Shown here piece by piece: positions 24,241 to 37,323 of a stretch of 64,000 nt of DNA. Where the stretch lies: the NCBI GenBank assembly GCA_001466705.2, contig LATX02000189.1:310001-374000 (forward strand), read 5' to 3'. Origin of the DNA: Moniliophthora roreri. Its lineage: Eukaryota > Basidiomycota > Agaricomycetes > Agaricales > Marasmiaceae. The notes beneath the pieces are model-generated. The model had not been told where the DNA came from and searched no databases. It saw only the letters and a list, made by a program, of their open reading frames with translations. The translations under genes and the position numbers were made by a program. Each line of letters starts with the position of its first letter. Within the stretch, counting starts at the first letter, position 1.

Positions 24241-27200
24241 GGATGTTGGAGGCGGGGAATTGACGTTCAAGATGTTTGTGGAGAGCCAAGTCGGGCACTC
24301 TCCTTGTTTCCTACTTCAGAGTTAACGTTAGGAATGTTTCTTGGAAAATCGAGAACATGAATTATTCACCTTGACAATGGATTCCGAACCCGCGACCGAA
24401 ATGCCCAGCGTAACTACCACTTCTCCGTGCAAAGAAAAAAAAAAAGAGAGATTTTGTTTTTCTGCGGTCGGATCCTCCTTGAATACCTAGTAACATACCA
24501 ACAAATTGTGGGTTTAGATGACTGAAAAAGAGGTCAAGCGGGAACGCTTGGCCCGTACCAAGAGATTGGATTTTTTTCAGCACCCTGATCCGCATTTCAT
24601 ACCGACAGAAAGAAATGGATAGAGGTATACAGATGGCTTAAAACCTTGAGCCGGGCTGTTAGTGGTCACGATGGTCAAGGTTTGATGACACGAGGAACTG
24701 AGGCGGAGAACTTTTTTTTTTCTCGCGCTTGGACCCCTACTTGCCTTCATCATCGTATTTCCATCATCATCACCATCTTTGATTCTTCTCTTCATGCATC
24801 CTACACCCTCTCTCACCGCTAATCATTCTAATTCCCGGAAAGACGGAGGTTCAACCTCCTCTACATTCGGCGCTGGTTCTTCCGATTCCTTTTCTTGATC
24901 CTCCGACCTCTTCTTCGTCGGAAGACGCGAATCTTCATTCCTGGACCCTGGACTAGTACCCTCGCCGTGTTCGTCTTCTTTTTTTTATATTTATTTACTA
25001 CTACTCACTCGCAAGTTTTACTTCCGACGTTGACCCCCCAGAAACCCTTATCGCGGCAGCGCGCATCCGAATAGTAAACTTTGTCGAGTCGAGTCGAGTC
25101 GAGCGAATAAACACCGACCGCAGCCTGAGGAATCAAAATACATGTGGACATGAAACGCCTTTTTTGCATCTTCATCTTCTCAGGCCTCAATACTCGTTGC
25201 TCAATCGGTGCCTTGTTGCAGATACAGTTACTTGCGTCATAAGGAAAAGAAGAAGATGGAATAAAGGGAAAGGGACGCCGGTAGGCTTCTCTTGGGAATG
25301 AAGGAATCTGTTGATGATGAGGCAAGGGCAGAGAACGCGTTGGATTGAATAGAACGGTTTCTGAGACTGACTGCCCGCTTGGTCATGACTCGTACCAAGT
25401 ATTTCACCAAGTTGGGTTGACAGTTCTTTTCAACTTCGCGACCCTGCTAAGATTCACGACTCAAGTCCAGTATCTTGGTGAGATTCACCCTATTCGCTCC
25501 CTAAAAGTGATCTAACCTTGTCGAATGTACCTGTCAGAGCGCAGTAAAATCCCATTTTCATCTTCTTCAGCTTGACTTGCATGCATACTTTGTCCCGTTC
25601 CGGTATCCGAGACCATTGACTCAGAACCTACCTCTCAGAGTCGTTCAAGGTGTCCTTCGTTCAATGAACGCATTCTTGTCTCACATACACTGATGCTTTC
25701 CCAATTCTGGTTGAAGTCTCGAGTTGGAAGTGTAACTTTATTTTGGTTTCAAACGACCCTGCAAATATTCAACCTTCAAAACGTTAAAGGACGATTGACA
25801 TTTATCTCGGTGTACAACCGGTCTCTCAGCTCGATGCCTATGTAAAGAGACGATGACTCGACAAGTACGTATTCCTTTGCTGCCATCGCTACCGATACTC
25901 TGGGAATCGTACCGAGACATTCTAGCTATGTCTTCTCGCACTCGCTATTCCAGCCTGGAATGATATTGTCTACCCTGCACGAAACGTTTTGACTCTATCA
26001 TCGCCACTCCACAGTCCATCACTATTATGAGATCAAGTCGCCGAGAGGTAATCTATCCTAAACTCACAACTCGCTGTCAAGACTCATCCTTCGAACACTC
26101 TTATCTCTTCAATCGTCGACGTTTTTCGGAAATTTGGGTGGCGTATTTGAAAAAAGAAAAAAAAAAGGCAGGCATTAACCAAGAGCATTGGACAGTGATG
26201 ACTCTCTCAGGCTCAGGCTCTACACACCCGCGATTTCTCGGAAATTGTATGGCGTTTTGAATCCGACATACAAGTAATATGGCCTCTTTCGATTCAAATG
26301 TTCTCTCTCACACACACGGAATTTGAAAACAGACCGCTTTTTTTTTTTTGTGGTGGCGTTTACGGGTCAGTTGCAAGGCAATTGCTACGTTGTCCAAGTC
26401 CCCGAGCCCGAGTCCTTTGTTTTTCTTTTTGGTTCATCAACCAAGTACCTTCACCCTCACAGGCTTCCGGAAACCCAAACACACGTTTAAAGGTAGTGGC
26501 GTTTGCGTGTCGCAGTTTTTCTTTTTCTTTTTTTTTTTTTTTCTTTTCTTTCTTTCGTCAACCGCAAATGTACACGTATCCACGTTCCTATTAGAAGCCG
26601 GACACCGTCGGTATGTGGCGTGGCGTAGCCCTGTCTTTAGTCTGGAACAGCCGAACAAGTCGTTGGTATGCCATTTGAATCTGAATCTTTCCCCGCTTTT
26701 TCCAAGCTCGATTCAAGTGTCCTTTTTTAGTGTGGCGTTTTTTTTTTCTACAGGGTACGTGTGTGTGTATATGTTTTTCAGGTTCTTTGGTCCTCGAATC
26801 AGATGATTTTTATTTTGATCGTTCCGAATATGCAAGCATGCAGCAGCAGCAGCAGCAGCAACGGGGCTTCCGAATTTGAATGATACCTTGGCAACAGATT
26901 GAATATTTGTTCATCCTGTCTGGTCAGTAAGTATATCTTGAGAATCCATGTGTGTTCATTCTGTGTCCGAGTCGGATGCCTTGACGAGGTACCGCGGAGT
27001 GCAATCTCTTTGTCTGTGTGTGTGTGTGCATCCATCCTGTCAATGGTCTTGCACACGAGGTGTATTTCGTACTCTGCGTAACCAACGCCACTAATATAAA
27101 GTCCCTTCCTCCTCCTCCTCGAGCTCGACGTATGAAGAAAATTCTATTCAGCGCCACCGCTAAACATTAAATACTTGTACTCGAACTATAAGCCCTTGGG

Positions 27201-27598
27201 ATCCCTCGGTCCCTCGTCCCTTGTCGTACACCGCCACTGCGGTTGACGAGAGAGAGAGAGAGAGAGAGATAGGGGTAAAAAAAAAGTAGCATGCGTCTTC
27301 TTCTTTCATTAAGGATGAGGGCAACGGATCACTGGAAGAAAAGAAAAACCTGAACCAAGAAACGTTACACAGCCAAGGCCGGGAATTTGAGAGCACATGT
27401 ACCACAATATGCATGTGGACGCGTCAGACTGAGAGTTGACCTGTCCTCTTTGTTAGATGTTGAGTATTTGATGGACCCTGCAAAGAAGAAACCAAGAGAG
27501 AAATGGATATGGACAATGGGTATACGGAACGCACCAATGCAAATCCTCACTCTCTATACATTTGGCATGTGAACGACAAATAGTTGGGATCTTCTATG

Positions 27599-27632
<34 letters not shown>

Positions 27633-28448
27633 AAGCAAGTGGGTCAAAGCAACGTTACTGTACCGCCCCACTTGTTCTTCTTCACCTTCTTCCCGCCATA
27701 TGCTTCGATTTCCAAGTACGCCGCTGCCGCCGTAAACGGCATGAGCCACGTTTGACGGCCAGCGGGACCTGTGCAAGCGCTTGTTGTTGTTTCCTTGTTT
27801 CGTATGTGTATGCCAACGCGCCAAAAATTAGTTGACGTTGAGGGAAAGCACCGCCGAAAAAGGCCGGGAGCAAGCAATAGCAATTGACTGTAGAACCGCT
27901 AATTAATCTACTACCCGTCAAGAGAGAGAGACTGCAGGTTTTTCATTTCACCTTGTAAAGAAGTAGGAATTCCAGAAAAGTCAAAGAGGGAAGAATGCCT
28001 GCCGAAGAAGGGGATTCCGAGTGCGAGACCAAGTTGCGATTTGGATGGAGACAGGCGGGCCCTCTGTGAGCACACGGTAGTGAAATAATTGTACCTAAGT
28101 CGAAGGGGGCGAGGGGGTGGGTGAGGGGGGTGGGTGAGGGTACGCCGTACGAGGGGATTTCTCATGTTACGTACAATGGGTGTAAAAGTACCGGGTACGG
28201 ATAAAATGGGTGGGAGGGGATGGATGGATGGATGTACAGAGAGAGTGTGAGACTTTGATAGACACGTTTTCCAATGAAGAGAGAGGAATGAGGTATGGGC
28301 TCAGAGAGAGACAATGGAATTATGGAGCATGTGCCTTTTCGGAAAAGACCGAGTGTATTATCTGGCGGTGCAATGGTACGAAACCCGACGGAACCAAAAG
28401 AATGGAATTGAATAGAGTTGGGATCTGAGATTTGGACTGGCAGACTGG

Positions 28449-28554
28449 TTTGGCTCGGAGTGACTGGGGTCCATGGAGTGGCTGGTTGGGCTTTGCTGGG
28501 GTTTGGCTCGGAGTGACTGGGGTCCATGGAGTGGCTGGTTGGGCTTTGCTGGGC
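28449..28554 (+). repeat. 53-bp tandem duplication upstream of the second GATA gene
   Basis: TTTGGCTCGGAGTGACTGGG begins at 28,449 and again at 28,502. The two 53-bp units differ only at the last base. They lie about 190-290 bp before the GATA start codon, so they could duplicate a promoter element. Confidence 0.9.
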
Positions 28555-28742
28555 TTTGCTGGTTTGTTTGCTGATCAGGGTCGCGTAATCTGGTCGTCCA
28601 AATGGGAAAGTCTAGTTTTGCGATTCTTGATACATAAACAGCTCAATATGCGATACTCGTTGGATCCTTCAGAGTCCACATCCAGCAGAGTCCACTCAGT
28701 CTCCGTAATACTCATACTCCTACTGCTCCTCCTCCACTCACA

Positions 28743-29230
28743 ATGGAATTCTACGACGACTCGGTCGCCCCTCGTACTCCTTCCCCATACACCTCTTCTT
28801 CCCACTCCTCTCCTCAGATCCAGTACAAACCTCCTCTTCACCAAGTCCCAGCTCTCTTTGAGCACGACGATAACGGTATCTCTCCAGAGCATATCATTGC
28901 TCCAGACCACAATCTTCAATATCGTCAACCTTCCCTTCTCTCAGAGTTGTACGACGAGCCACAATCTCAACAACATCACCATCCTCACCATCACTCTCAC
29001 CACTCCCACCAGGAAGAAGATTGGCAGCGTCCAGATACCTATCACATGGTTAGACGCGCCACCTTCCCATACGTACGCGGTGACTATCACGCACAACCAC
29101 AACAACAACAGTATACCGACGTCCCCTTGACAAGCGAACCAGAGTCCGCTATTGTAAAAACAGAGGACAGTCACAATGGCTTTGTCCTTCCTCCTCCTCC
29201 ATCCGACGACTATTATTACCAACAACAACC

Positions 29231-29285
<55 letters not shown>

Positions 29286-30433
29286 CCTTCCCCTTACAAC
29301 TACCCACAAGTCCACCCCCAACACCAATACATTCACCATTCCCCTCATATCCCCTCTCATCACCTCCCTTCCCATACTCCCTACCACCATCACACCCTCT
29401 CCCCCCATCTCTCTCCCTTACCCCACCCTCATCCCCATCCCTCTCTTCCCGTTCAACATACAGACGATGCCGCCTCAAAAGAAACACAATTCTTACGAAG
29501 AAGGTGTTTCAACTGCCATACTACGGAACCACCCTCATGGCGTCGTTCCACTCTCAACCCAGGCAAAATCGTCTGCAACAAGTGCGGTCTCTACGAACGC
29601 ACCCACCTACGTCCTCGTCCTCTTCGTTTCGACGAGCTCCGTGCAGGCAACAAGGGCCGTAAAGGCTCCAAATCTTCTTCAGAGGGTCACGAGGTCGGCG
29701 GCGTCAAGAAAAAAGAGACGAGCGGCTACGGCGCCCCACTCTCAAACGGCTTGTCAAACGGTGGCATGGGACGAAGGAGTTCAGTCAGCTCGAGTAGCTC
29801 AACAGGTGGTGCCGCTTTGAGCGATTGGGATGATAATGGTGGGTCGTCGCGTTCTTCTGTTGCGTCGTCCCCTTCTCCCACTACCCCCCCAAGTTCATTG
29901 AGTCCCGGTGTGGGCATTTTATCATGATTTACACACACACACACACACACACACTTTTTTTTTCTTGCTATCACTGCTGTTGTTGTTGTTTCATGATACC
30001 CCATGCTATTCGTCTTTATTCCCCCCCCCCGGCCCGTTTTTCATTATTTATCTATTTACCCGGTGTAAAAACAAGTGTAACTAATAGAACGCTTTCTCTC
30101 TCTCTCTCTCTCTCTGTCTGTCTCTGCAATTCGTGTGATACAGTCTCAACCGCAGCTTCAACTCCTCCAACAACATCCTTCAACTCACCAGCAGCAACCT
30201 ATTCGCCTCTTCCCCCAATGCCTTCACCTTCACCTTCATCATCTCTCGCTTTGGGTCCATCTCCGAATATGCAAAATATAAGATTACCCAATGCACCACT
30301 AAACGATATACCCGAAACTCCGGAGAGGTTACCTGGTAGGAATAAGAGTTATACCATCTCGAGTTCAACGCCCGCAACCCAATTTGAGTATACGTATCCT
30401 CAAATTCCGAGGGGTGGTAGTGAAGAATGTTGA
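28743..30433 (+). CDS. GATA-type zinc finger transcription factor (longer paralogue)
   Basis: Exon 1 is 28,743-29,907 and exon 2 is 30,144-30,433, giving 484 residues. The N-terminal half has a His-rich run and 18 consecutive glutamines (CAA codons, 29,232-29,285). The GATA finger is CFNCHTTEPPSW...CNKCGLYERTH, with a 19-residue loop, preceded by TDDAASKETQFLRR and followed by RPLRFDELRAGNKGRKGSKS. The C-terminus is Ser/Pro-rich. If the intron is not spliced, the protein stops early (after SPGVGILS), so splicing would add 94 residues. The longer form is favoured by the continuing Ser/Thr/Pro-rich frame and good splice signals. Related basidiomycete GATA factors act in nitrogen control and fruiting; this is a family-level inference only. 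Confidence 0.87.
29908..30143 (+). repeat. Microsatellite-filled intron of the second GATA gene
   Basis: This 236-nt intron is several times longer than others in the window. It consists largely of simple repeats: (CA)n near 29,930-29,954, a T run, TGTTGTTGTTGTT, a run of ten C, and (CT)n near 30,096-30,116, ending in GATACAG. Confidence 0.75.
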
Positions 30434-30651
30434 GACGCGCGGGCCGCGGCGCAGGCTCGTCTCGTCTTTTTTCCTGGATTTCATCATCTTTTTTTCTTGG
30501 TATTTATTCCAAGCTATACCTATTTATCTATCGATACCTCAACAAAAAGGAATGTATATTATATTATCTATGGAATTTCACCGTCGGGTCTTGAAAGTCG
30601 AGGGGAGGGGGAAGAGTCTTTGTTACTTGCGAGACTCGGTGTCTCTTTCAC

Positions 30652-30653
<2 letters not shown>

Positions 30654-30693
<40 letters not shown>
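30654..30693 (+). repeat. Homopolymer of 40 C
   Basis: An uninterrupted run of 40 cytosines about 220 bp after the stop codon of the second GATA gene. Such a run can form i-motif or G-quadruplex structures, and its length in an assembly is often inexact. Confidence 0.9.
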
Positions 30694-30694
<1 letters not shown>

Positions 30695-33600
30695 AGGGGC
30701 GCCAACAAGCAATGCAAATCCGATCGCGAACTCCTCGCACAGTCTCACTCTTTGACTCGATTTCCAAAACGCTTTTTTTTTTGCCCCCTCCACCCCCTCA
30801 AACCAATGCCAATGCCACCTTGACAATAACGTTACTCCAACGGCTTTGCGGCATACTACTTGGGATACAGAAACGCATACGAACCCAAAATATGGAACGC
30901 GCCCTTATTGGCTTTTGATGACCTCTTGACTGGTTGATGAGATGCAGAGTGAGACGGTATCGCACCTCATCATTATCCTCATCATCATCATCATCATCAT
31001 CAATGCGTTTCAAGTCGACATTTACTTTTGGGGGCTACGTGTGTGCACGGCGTCCTTTTCTTTCTCTGGAAATTGGACTTTTTTTTTTTTTTTTATCTGT
31101 CCAGAACCTAGGGCGCCCCAGGGCAAGGTTAATCATGGCGTTAATCTCGTCATGGTTTCAGATTTGGGGGGGGTTGGAGCCAAGTTTCGAGCTGACGGTG
31201 GTTTTTGGCCATGAGACGATGGAAGCTGTTCAAGTTCGTCAATCATGCTTCCGAGTCCTACGAACGTTCATTGGGATATCTTTGTCTCCAGAGCAAAAAC
31301 GAACGAACAATGACTCAAGACAGCGGTGGTATCCATCTGCAACCGTCGACGCGCTAGGTAAGGAAGGGGGGGGGGCTGTACATACTCGACCGTGAATACG
31401 AAATTTCGAAATTTCTCTGATTTCCTCAACTCATTGCGCATGCGCGACTCTTTTTTTCTTTCCTCGTTATTTGACGTGCACTGCGTTCCCTTTCATGGAT
31501 ACCAAGTTGCCTTGTGGATATCCATATCTATATCCATAATCCCTCTGTTCACCGTGACGTGCACTGCCTAGTCCAGTGTTCGTCTGTCGTACCAACTGCT
31601 TACCGATTGACGGCGTCTCTCTCTCTCTCTCTGTGGCAGCGATACCGTGATTTGGACTTTTTTTTATTTTTATTTTTTATTTTCAGAATCCAGTGCGTCT
31701 GTGACCTCAACTTTTGAGAACTCTCTCTAGTTTAGAATTCATCCGTTCTTCGTGTCATATACATCTTTAACCCGTGGTAGGATTTCAACCTGCTATCTAC
31801 TATCGTTGATTCGTCGGCTCCCAGCTAAACGTCCAAGGCTGTACGAGTCAAGTAGAGCTCTGGGCTTCCTATTGATGTGATTTCGATTCTCAACGTTCAT
31901 TTGTCAGTCTTTCATTTGGCTTATAGATTGCTTTTGGGATTCTTACTTCTTTTTCGGCAATGTGTGCGTGTGTGTGTGTCTCTCTCTCTCTGGCACTGCT
32001 ACTTCTACTTGATGTGATCTCAAGTCAAGAAGCGAGTTATCATACTCGCTAGGTAACTTTCTTCTCTCCTGATCGCCGTCGGCGAGAGTTTTGATGCGGA
32101 TACGGAGAATTTCGATGATATATTGTCACCGCCCCCCGCGGGGCGTCTTTGGTGGTCTTTGGGCTATGAATAAGAGCTTCTCATTGATGTGATATGTACT
32201 GTATATTGGAGTCTCTGGCTCATCTACTACCTATTGGCAGTGTATCACTGTACGACACGGTCCGGTGCGTGATTCCTCATGGTCATTTTGTACCTGCTGA
32301 TCCAAAGGAATGCTCTCTCTCCCCTGCCCCTAGTACATTGCTCGCAACAAACGCAAAAAGCGCCATGTGTTATGGAAATTGGTTCTCATCGCGATATATT
32401 TTAATTACCGGGGTGTCAAGATGAAACGGGGTGAAGAACGCTCGGAGTGGGAAGAACGTAGACGTAGACGTGGACGTAGAGATGAATGATGTCTCCGTTT
32501 CACCGTACTCGTTACTTGCTCCTCCAAAGTTCCGAAAGACGTACATGATGATTCTTGTACGTAGTACTCCCCGAGTCCATTACATATGATGGATATCCCG
32601 ATTTACAGTGTACACACACACAGAGTTTTTTGACTGGTACACGGAAACTTGGATTCATATCTCGTCCCTACTCCGACCCCGAGTCCAAGGCACCGTGCAA
32701 AGTCGGTATTCCTTGTACTATACAAGGCATCATCTCGATTTTCTTTTTCTTCACACCAAACCACACTACCTTGGATACTGGATCAGAAATCAAGATGGAT
32801 ACCATCTCGTCCGATACTAGGTTCCCGTCTACCCCTAGCTTTGGCTGGCTGGGGTGATCCTAAAAAACGTGAGTTTCATTATGGGCCCACGCGTGGCGAT
32901 CGTAGATCAGTAACAAGAAATTGGTGGCTGGTTGGTTCGGTATGGGAGTACATGTCTGTGCAGTGACTGCGAAATGATCGTTTTTTTCCTTTTGCCGATG
33001 GGCAATCGTCCCCGCTGCTTTGACATGGGGAAAAAAAAAAAGGGTCTCATTAGAAGCCGATAATGATGTGGATCATCGGCTTGTTTGCGCTCACTACTCA
33101 CTACCAATAACTTGCCTTGATCAAGGCTATGGCACTGGACACTGGCTTCGCTGATAACAGTCACCACCCCCCCCCCCCCAAAAAAAAAAGCTCTGATTAC
33201 AAGTCTACCCCGCAAGTGAGTGATCCGGCCAAGTTCAATGTTCATTAAGAAACACTGCAATCGGTAAACTAGACCTTTGAAGAGGTAAGACGTAGAGTAC
33301 GAACACTCAACCTTTTGGCAAACCGGATCGACCGACTTGATCGTCTTCGCAAGCAACAGCAATGGCACTTGGAAACTTGGAGATGCGTTAGTCCTCCCGA
33401 CACTTGCGTAGCGTATGAACGCCACAAGAACAAGGTCCGAGATCCTCTCTTTTTGTCGTTGGATCTCTCTGTGTCTGTTCTGAGGTTAGAATCGAATGCG
33501 TATGAGGATAAACACTCACTGGGAGCCGCAACTCAACTAGATCGTTTGAGAAACGCCATCCCGCGAAGGCACTGCAGTCGCTGATAGCACTTTCTCAATT

Positions 33601-36600
33601 CCTGCATAATGAATTGAGTATGTATGTATTGTTTCGGCCACCCGTCGGCGGCTGATACGCCGCCGATAACACACCCTTCCGTGCACAAGTGAAAGAGGGA
33701 TAGTAAGCCGAGACGGACTTAGCGTGTACAATAGAGTAACGGCGCGCTGGCTGGTCCGGGCACGCTAACAAGAAGGTCAGAATCAATCCAATAGATGTGT
33801 ATCTAGTATTGATTTTTGCAGCTCGTGTCACCGGCGAATGTGCCTTTTGAGAGAAAGGTCTTCGTCATCGTCGTCGTCAGAAGCGCCCTAACGGCACAGC
33901 TTTTGTACTCTGCTCGATCATGATCATGACCAAAGTTCCTAGCTAACGGGGACCCTGAATGCTCTTCTCTTTCGATCGAGGCTGCAGCGGAAGATGTGTA
34001 CCGAAGGCATACGAGGAATGATTCAGACTTTATTGAGGTGTGGTGGGAAGCCGCCCTTACGATAAAATTTGGATAATGCGCCTCGTGCACTTCCACATGA
34101 CGACGCCTTGAGGAATGATGAGCGCTTTGTTGAGAGAGTATGGATTGCGGGAATCACGCGTTACGATATGAGGACCTACTCGCGTTTGTTTGAAGTTCAG
34201 GAGGTACCAGGTGAGGAGACTCCAACTCGGGGAAATGATACTCGCTTGATACAAACAGCGCCGCAGAGTGCTGTACGGAGGAAATGAGGTATTACAGCCT
34301 CTACTAGTATTTCACAAGTTCTATACAGAAGCCACAGTCAGTCAAACAATTAGCGCTTGAGAGGAATGATTAGAAGTGTTTTACAGCTAGTATAGCCCCA
34401 GATGTCAGCTTTCCAACTACGCAGTAGTGTTAGTGCTTTCACTGCCTCTTAGTACCGCTGGAGCCGAAATCCTAAGGATTATGAACATTAGTAGCCTGGC
34501 TAGTCACTCTTTCTCGCAGTCGTCCTTCTGATGAGAAATATGAACGTGACTCGAACTGACTCGGGTTGACTTGAGATGGGGTATATCGTTAATGACACAG
34601 GAGACTGCGAGCCTAGCTTTAGGGATTAGTTCCGAGTGTATACGGAGAATTACAGAGAGGGTATTGACCGTACGTTTCAAAAACACCCGTTCTAGTCCAC
34701 CAGGACCTCCTTTTCCCCCATCGTCTTTCGCCACGTCGGCAGTGCCAACGTATACAAACACTTTACTCGATGGGAGTTTTGCCCCATCCATAGTACTGGT
34801 ACAAATCTACCCAGGCTCGGGAGGTGTTCGAGGTTTGTCCGAGATATGACATTGACGCGGCGATTATGATAAAGGTATGGGGAATCTAGATTCTCATGAT
34901 ACCATATGCCGCGTGGGTTGCCGAGTCTGAAGGGGCACTCATAATTCAACTTCAAGTCAGAGACGGCGGAGTCGACGTATCCCTAGGCGTTCGCCGCCCC
35001 GTTGAAAGACCGTCTCCGCGGTCTTGAGAACCCGGCACTTGACGAATATCCAATTTGTAAAAAGAGTCAGGCTCCCAAGACGTTAACGCGCTTACATGTG
35101 CCGAGACCATACGAGGAATTTCATAGGGTCCAGAAATGAGCTAGACCGGAAATGGATCATTGTTCTCATCCTAGAAAGGTGCGAAGGACAGGAGGAAATG
35201 AAGCCTTATAACTAGCATGTGAAAAAGCAGGAGTTGGGATCCACGTCCAAACATTCAGACATAGCAAAGTTCACCGCAGTACTACGTGCCAGAATACGAG
35301 AAACGAGCCACCTCAGCGGGATAACCACTTGGCACGCTTGCCGAATGGGTTTTGCAGCCGCTTTGCGATTGGTCTCCGCCTCTGAGTCATCGATGATATC
35401 GAGAAAGCGAAAGTCGCGTACCTGAACTCAGAGTCGTCCGGCACCTTCGCTCGCGGATTTCAGCAGTCGAGACTCGTCGTAATTTGTACCCTTGACAAGG
35501 GTATTGAGTTCCTCCCGTAACAAGGCATGGATGTTTCCTTTATTTCGAGTGATAAATTGTAAGACAACGTCGTCAAGTATTGACGACGAATCATCACTGT
35601 TCACCCGGTCGAGCAACCAAACATTTGATTTTCCAACCCATTTGATGCCGAGGCATTAAGCGCCAAGTCGGAAATGTTCAAAGACGCTAGATTCTTGTGC
35701 TTGCAAAAAGCCAGGAGCGAGGAGTGAGTGGAAAATTTTCTCCGAGAAGGCGACAGTAAAGTTGGAAGAAGAAAAACGTACCGCGGCACACGTGGATGCG
35801 GAACGGGTGCTTCGGTTCATCTCTGGTTCAAATAAACCGCCGGCACCAAAATGGCACCAAAATGCCCCCAGGTTCAACCTTCAGCCCTCAACTGTAGAAA
35901 TATGAAATATGTACAACGTGGAACAAGCCGGAAATGAGCGCTATGTCCGGAGGACGGAGGTTAGTTTGTCGCAGCTGGGAGAACGCATGCATAAATGGTT
36001 GTTGGAGATACGAATAGGGCAGCGCGGTTATTCATGGGTATGATTAATCACGGCTGCATTCTGAGCGTTCTTTAGATGAAAGCTTTGGAATGCGAATTTG
36101 AAACTGTTGCGAGACAGAAATTTCTAAAGGTTGGAGGCCAAAGCTGTAGTCTTTCAATCAACATCATTTAGTGATGCATGCATCAAATGATCAAAGATTG
36201 TTGGGTTAATTATACCTACAGTAAATCTCATTCCAGCGTCCCTCGACAGTCCTAGTCCATATGCGATCTTGCGGACGCGCCAAGAGTCACACACAGTCTA
36301 TTGATTCAGCACGAGCCTGAGGATCTTGATTGAGGATTTCCGATAGCCAGGTTGGAAGAGACCTGAAACATACTTTGACTTCGTAGTAAGAAACACAATG
36401 ACCGAAATTATTGAACGGAGATTTAAGGCATAATACAATCTTCACTGCAGTCTACGTCTACGGTGACTCCACATCTCACGGGTGTAGAATGACCTTTCAG
36501 GTTACTTCTGTACCGACCGCCCGGAAGCAAAGTCAAAAATAAACCGTGACCTTCACGTCTTCATCCCGATGACCGGTACTCTAACGTTTCCCTGCTTCTT

Positions 36601-37284
36601 TTAGAGAAGCCTAAACACTGGCGGCGATGTATGAAATTGAGATTGGAGTGGGCGGCAACCCTAAGTACACAAATTTCCTTGTAAGCCGGAGGGTAACGCA
36701 AAAGAATCCGAAAGCCATAGGTCCAGACAGAAAGGAAGGCGTCCATATCTCAATGTTTGATCTCAAGGTGAGAGGCAACAATCATTGAGGAACAAACACA
36801 ACGAAGGGCCGGGTCCATAAGCTGCACTGCTCGTAACTAGCTATTGACGTATTGAGAGAAACCGTTTCGCTCTGGTTCGGCCATGGGTCATTCGGACGGT
36901 CCCTACGTCCAAATCTCTCCCGAATTCGCAGAATGATAGCACAAAGGCTGCAATTCCCAGAGACGAGAACTAGACTTTAGGTTATGCACACCAGATCGGT
37001 AGTGGAAGTACATTGTCTCTAGGACGCGGACCGTAAGATTCCTATGCGTGGCGCTAGAATTTGGGCAAATCAAAACGCAGCTTCTTAGTGGCGAAGCCAG
37101 ATTCGAATGGTAAGTCACTTCACCTTCTTCAGTACAAGTATAGCCAAGGTTTGTAGCAGTCAGGCTGTCCGGTTATCCAGTCATTGTAGACTGTTGTCGA
37201 ATCGGTTCATTTCATCCTGCTGAGCTAGCTCCCAGTGCGCAGTCCAAGTATCTCCATGATGCCTGGTCCTCACTCTCCGATTCC

Positions 37285-37323
37285 GATGCCCGTTCCCGAT
37301 GCCCGTTCCCGATGCCCGTTCCC
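37285..37323 (+). repeat. Minisatellite, GATGCCCGTTCCC x3
   Basis: Three identical 13-bp units in tandem in otherwise unique DNA. Confidence 0.9.

Larger units (their letters stand above)
18575..28742. other. 10-kb gene-poor region between the two GATA genes
   Basis: No reading frame here shows a domain or joins convincingly to others. It contains an inverted repeat at 20,676, a 7-bp minisatellite at 22,901, three diverged copies of one sequence at 23.4-24.2 kb, and from 24.4 kb on many homopolymer, CT, GA and GT tracts (for example GA at 27,248-27,269 and CT at 27,601-27,630). The last 4 kb before the second GATA gene is pyrimidine-rich in patches, as in fungal promoters. Long upstream regions are common for developmental regulators in mushrooms, and non-coding transcripts are possible but not visible from sequence. 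Confidence 0.45.

Noticed and set aside
26500..26806. Phe-rich open frames in T-rich DNA upstream of the second GATA gene
   Set aside because: Produced by poly-T and TTC tracts; no domain.
29149..29487. Val-rich open frames opposite the polyglutamine tract
   Set aside because: Pure shadow of the CAA repeat in other frames.
32907..33425. 172-codon minus-strand open frame
   Set aside because: It runs through A and C homopolymers (giving FFF and GGGG runs), which suggests chance openness.
34504..34791. 95-codon minus-strand frame reading SSKVFVYVGTADVAKDDGG
   Set aside because: Has an ATG and reasonable codons, but no recognised family and no exon partners on either side.
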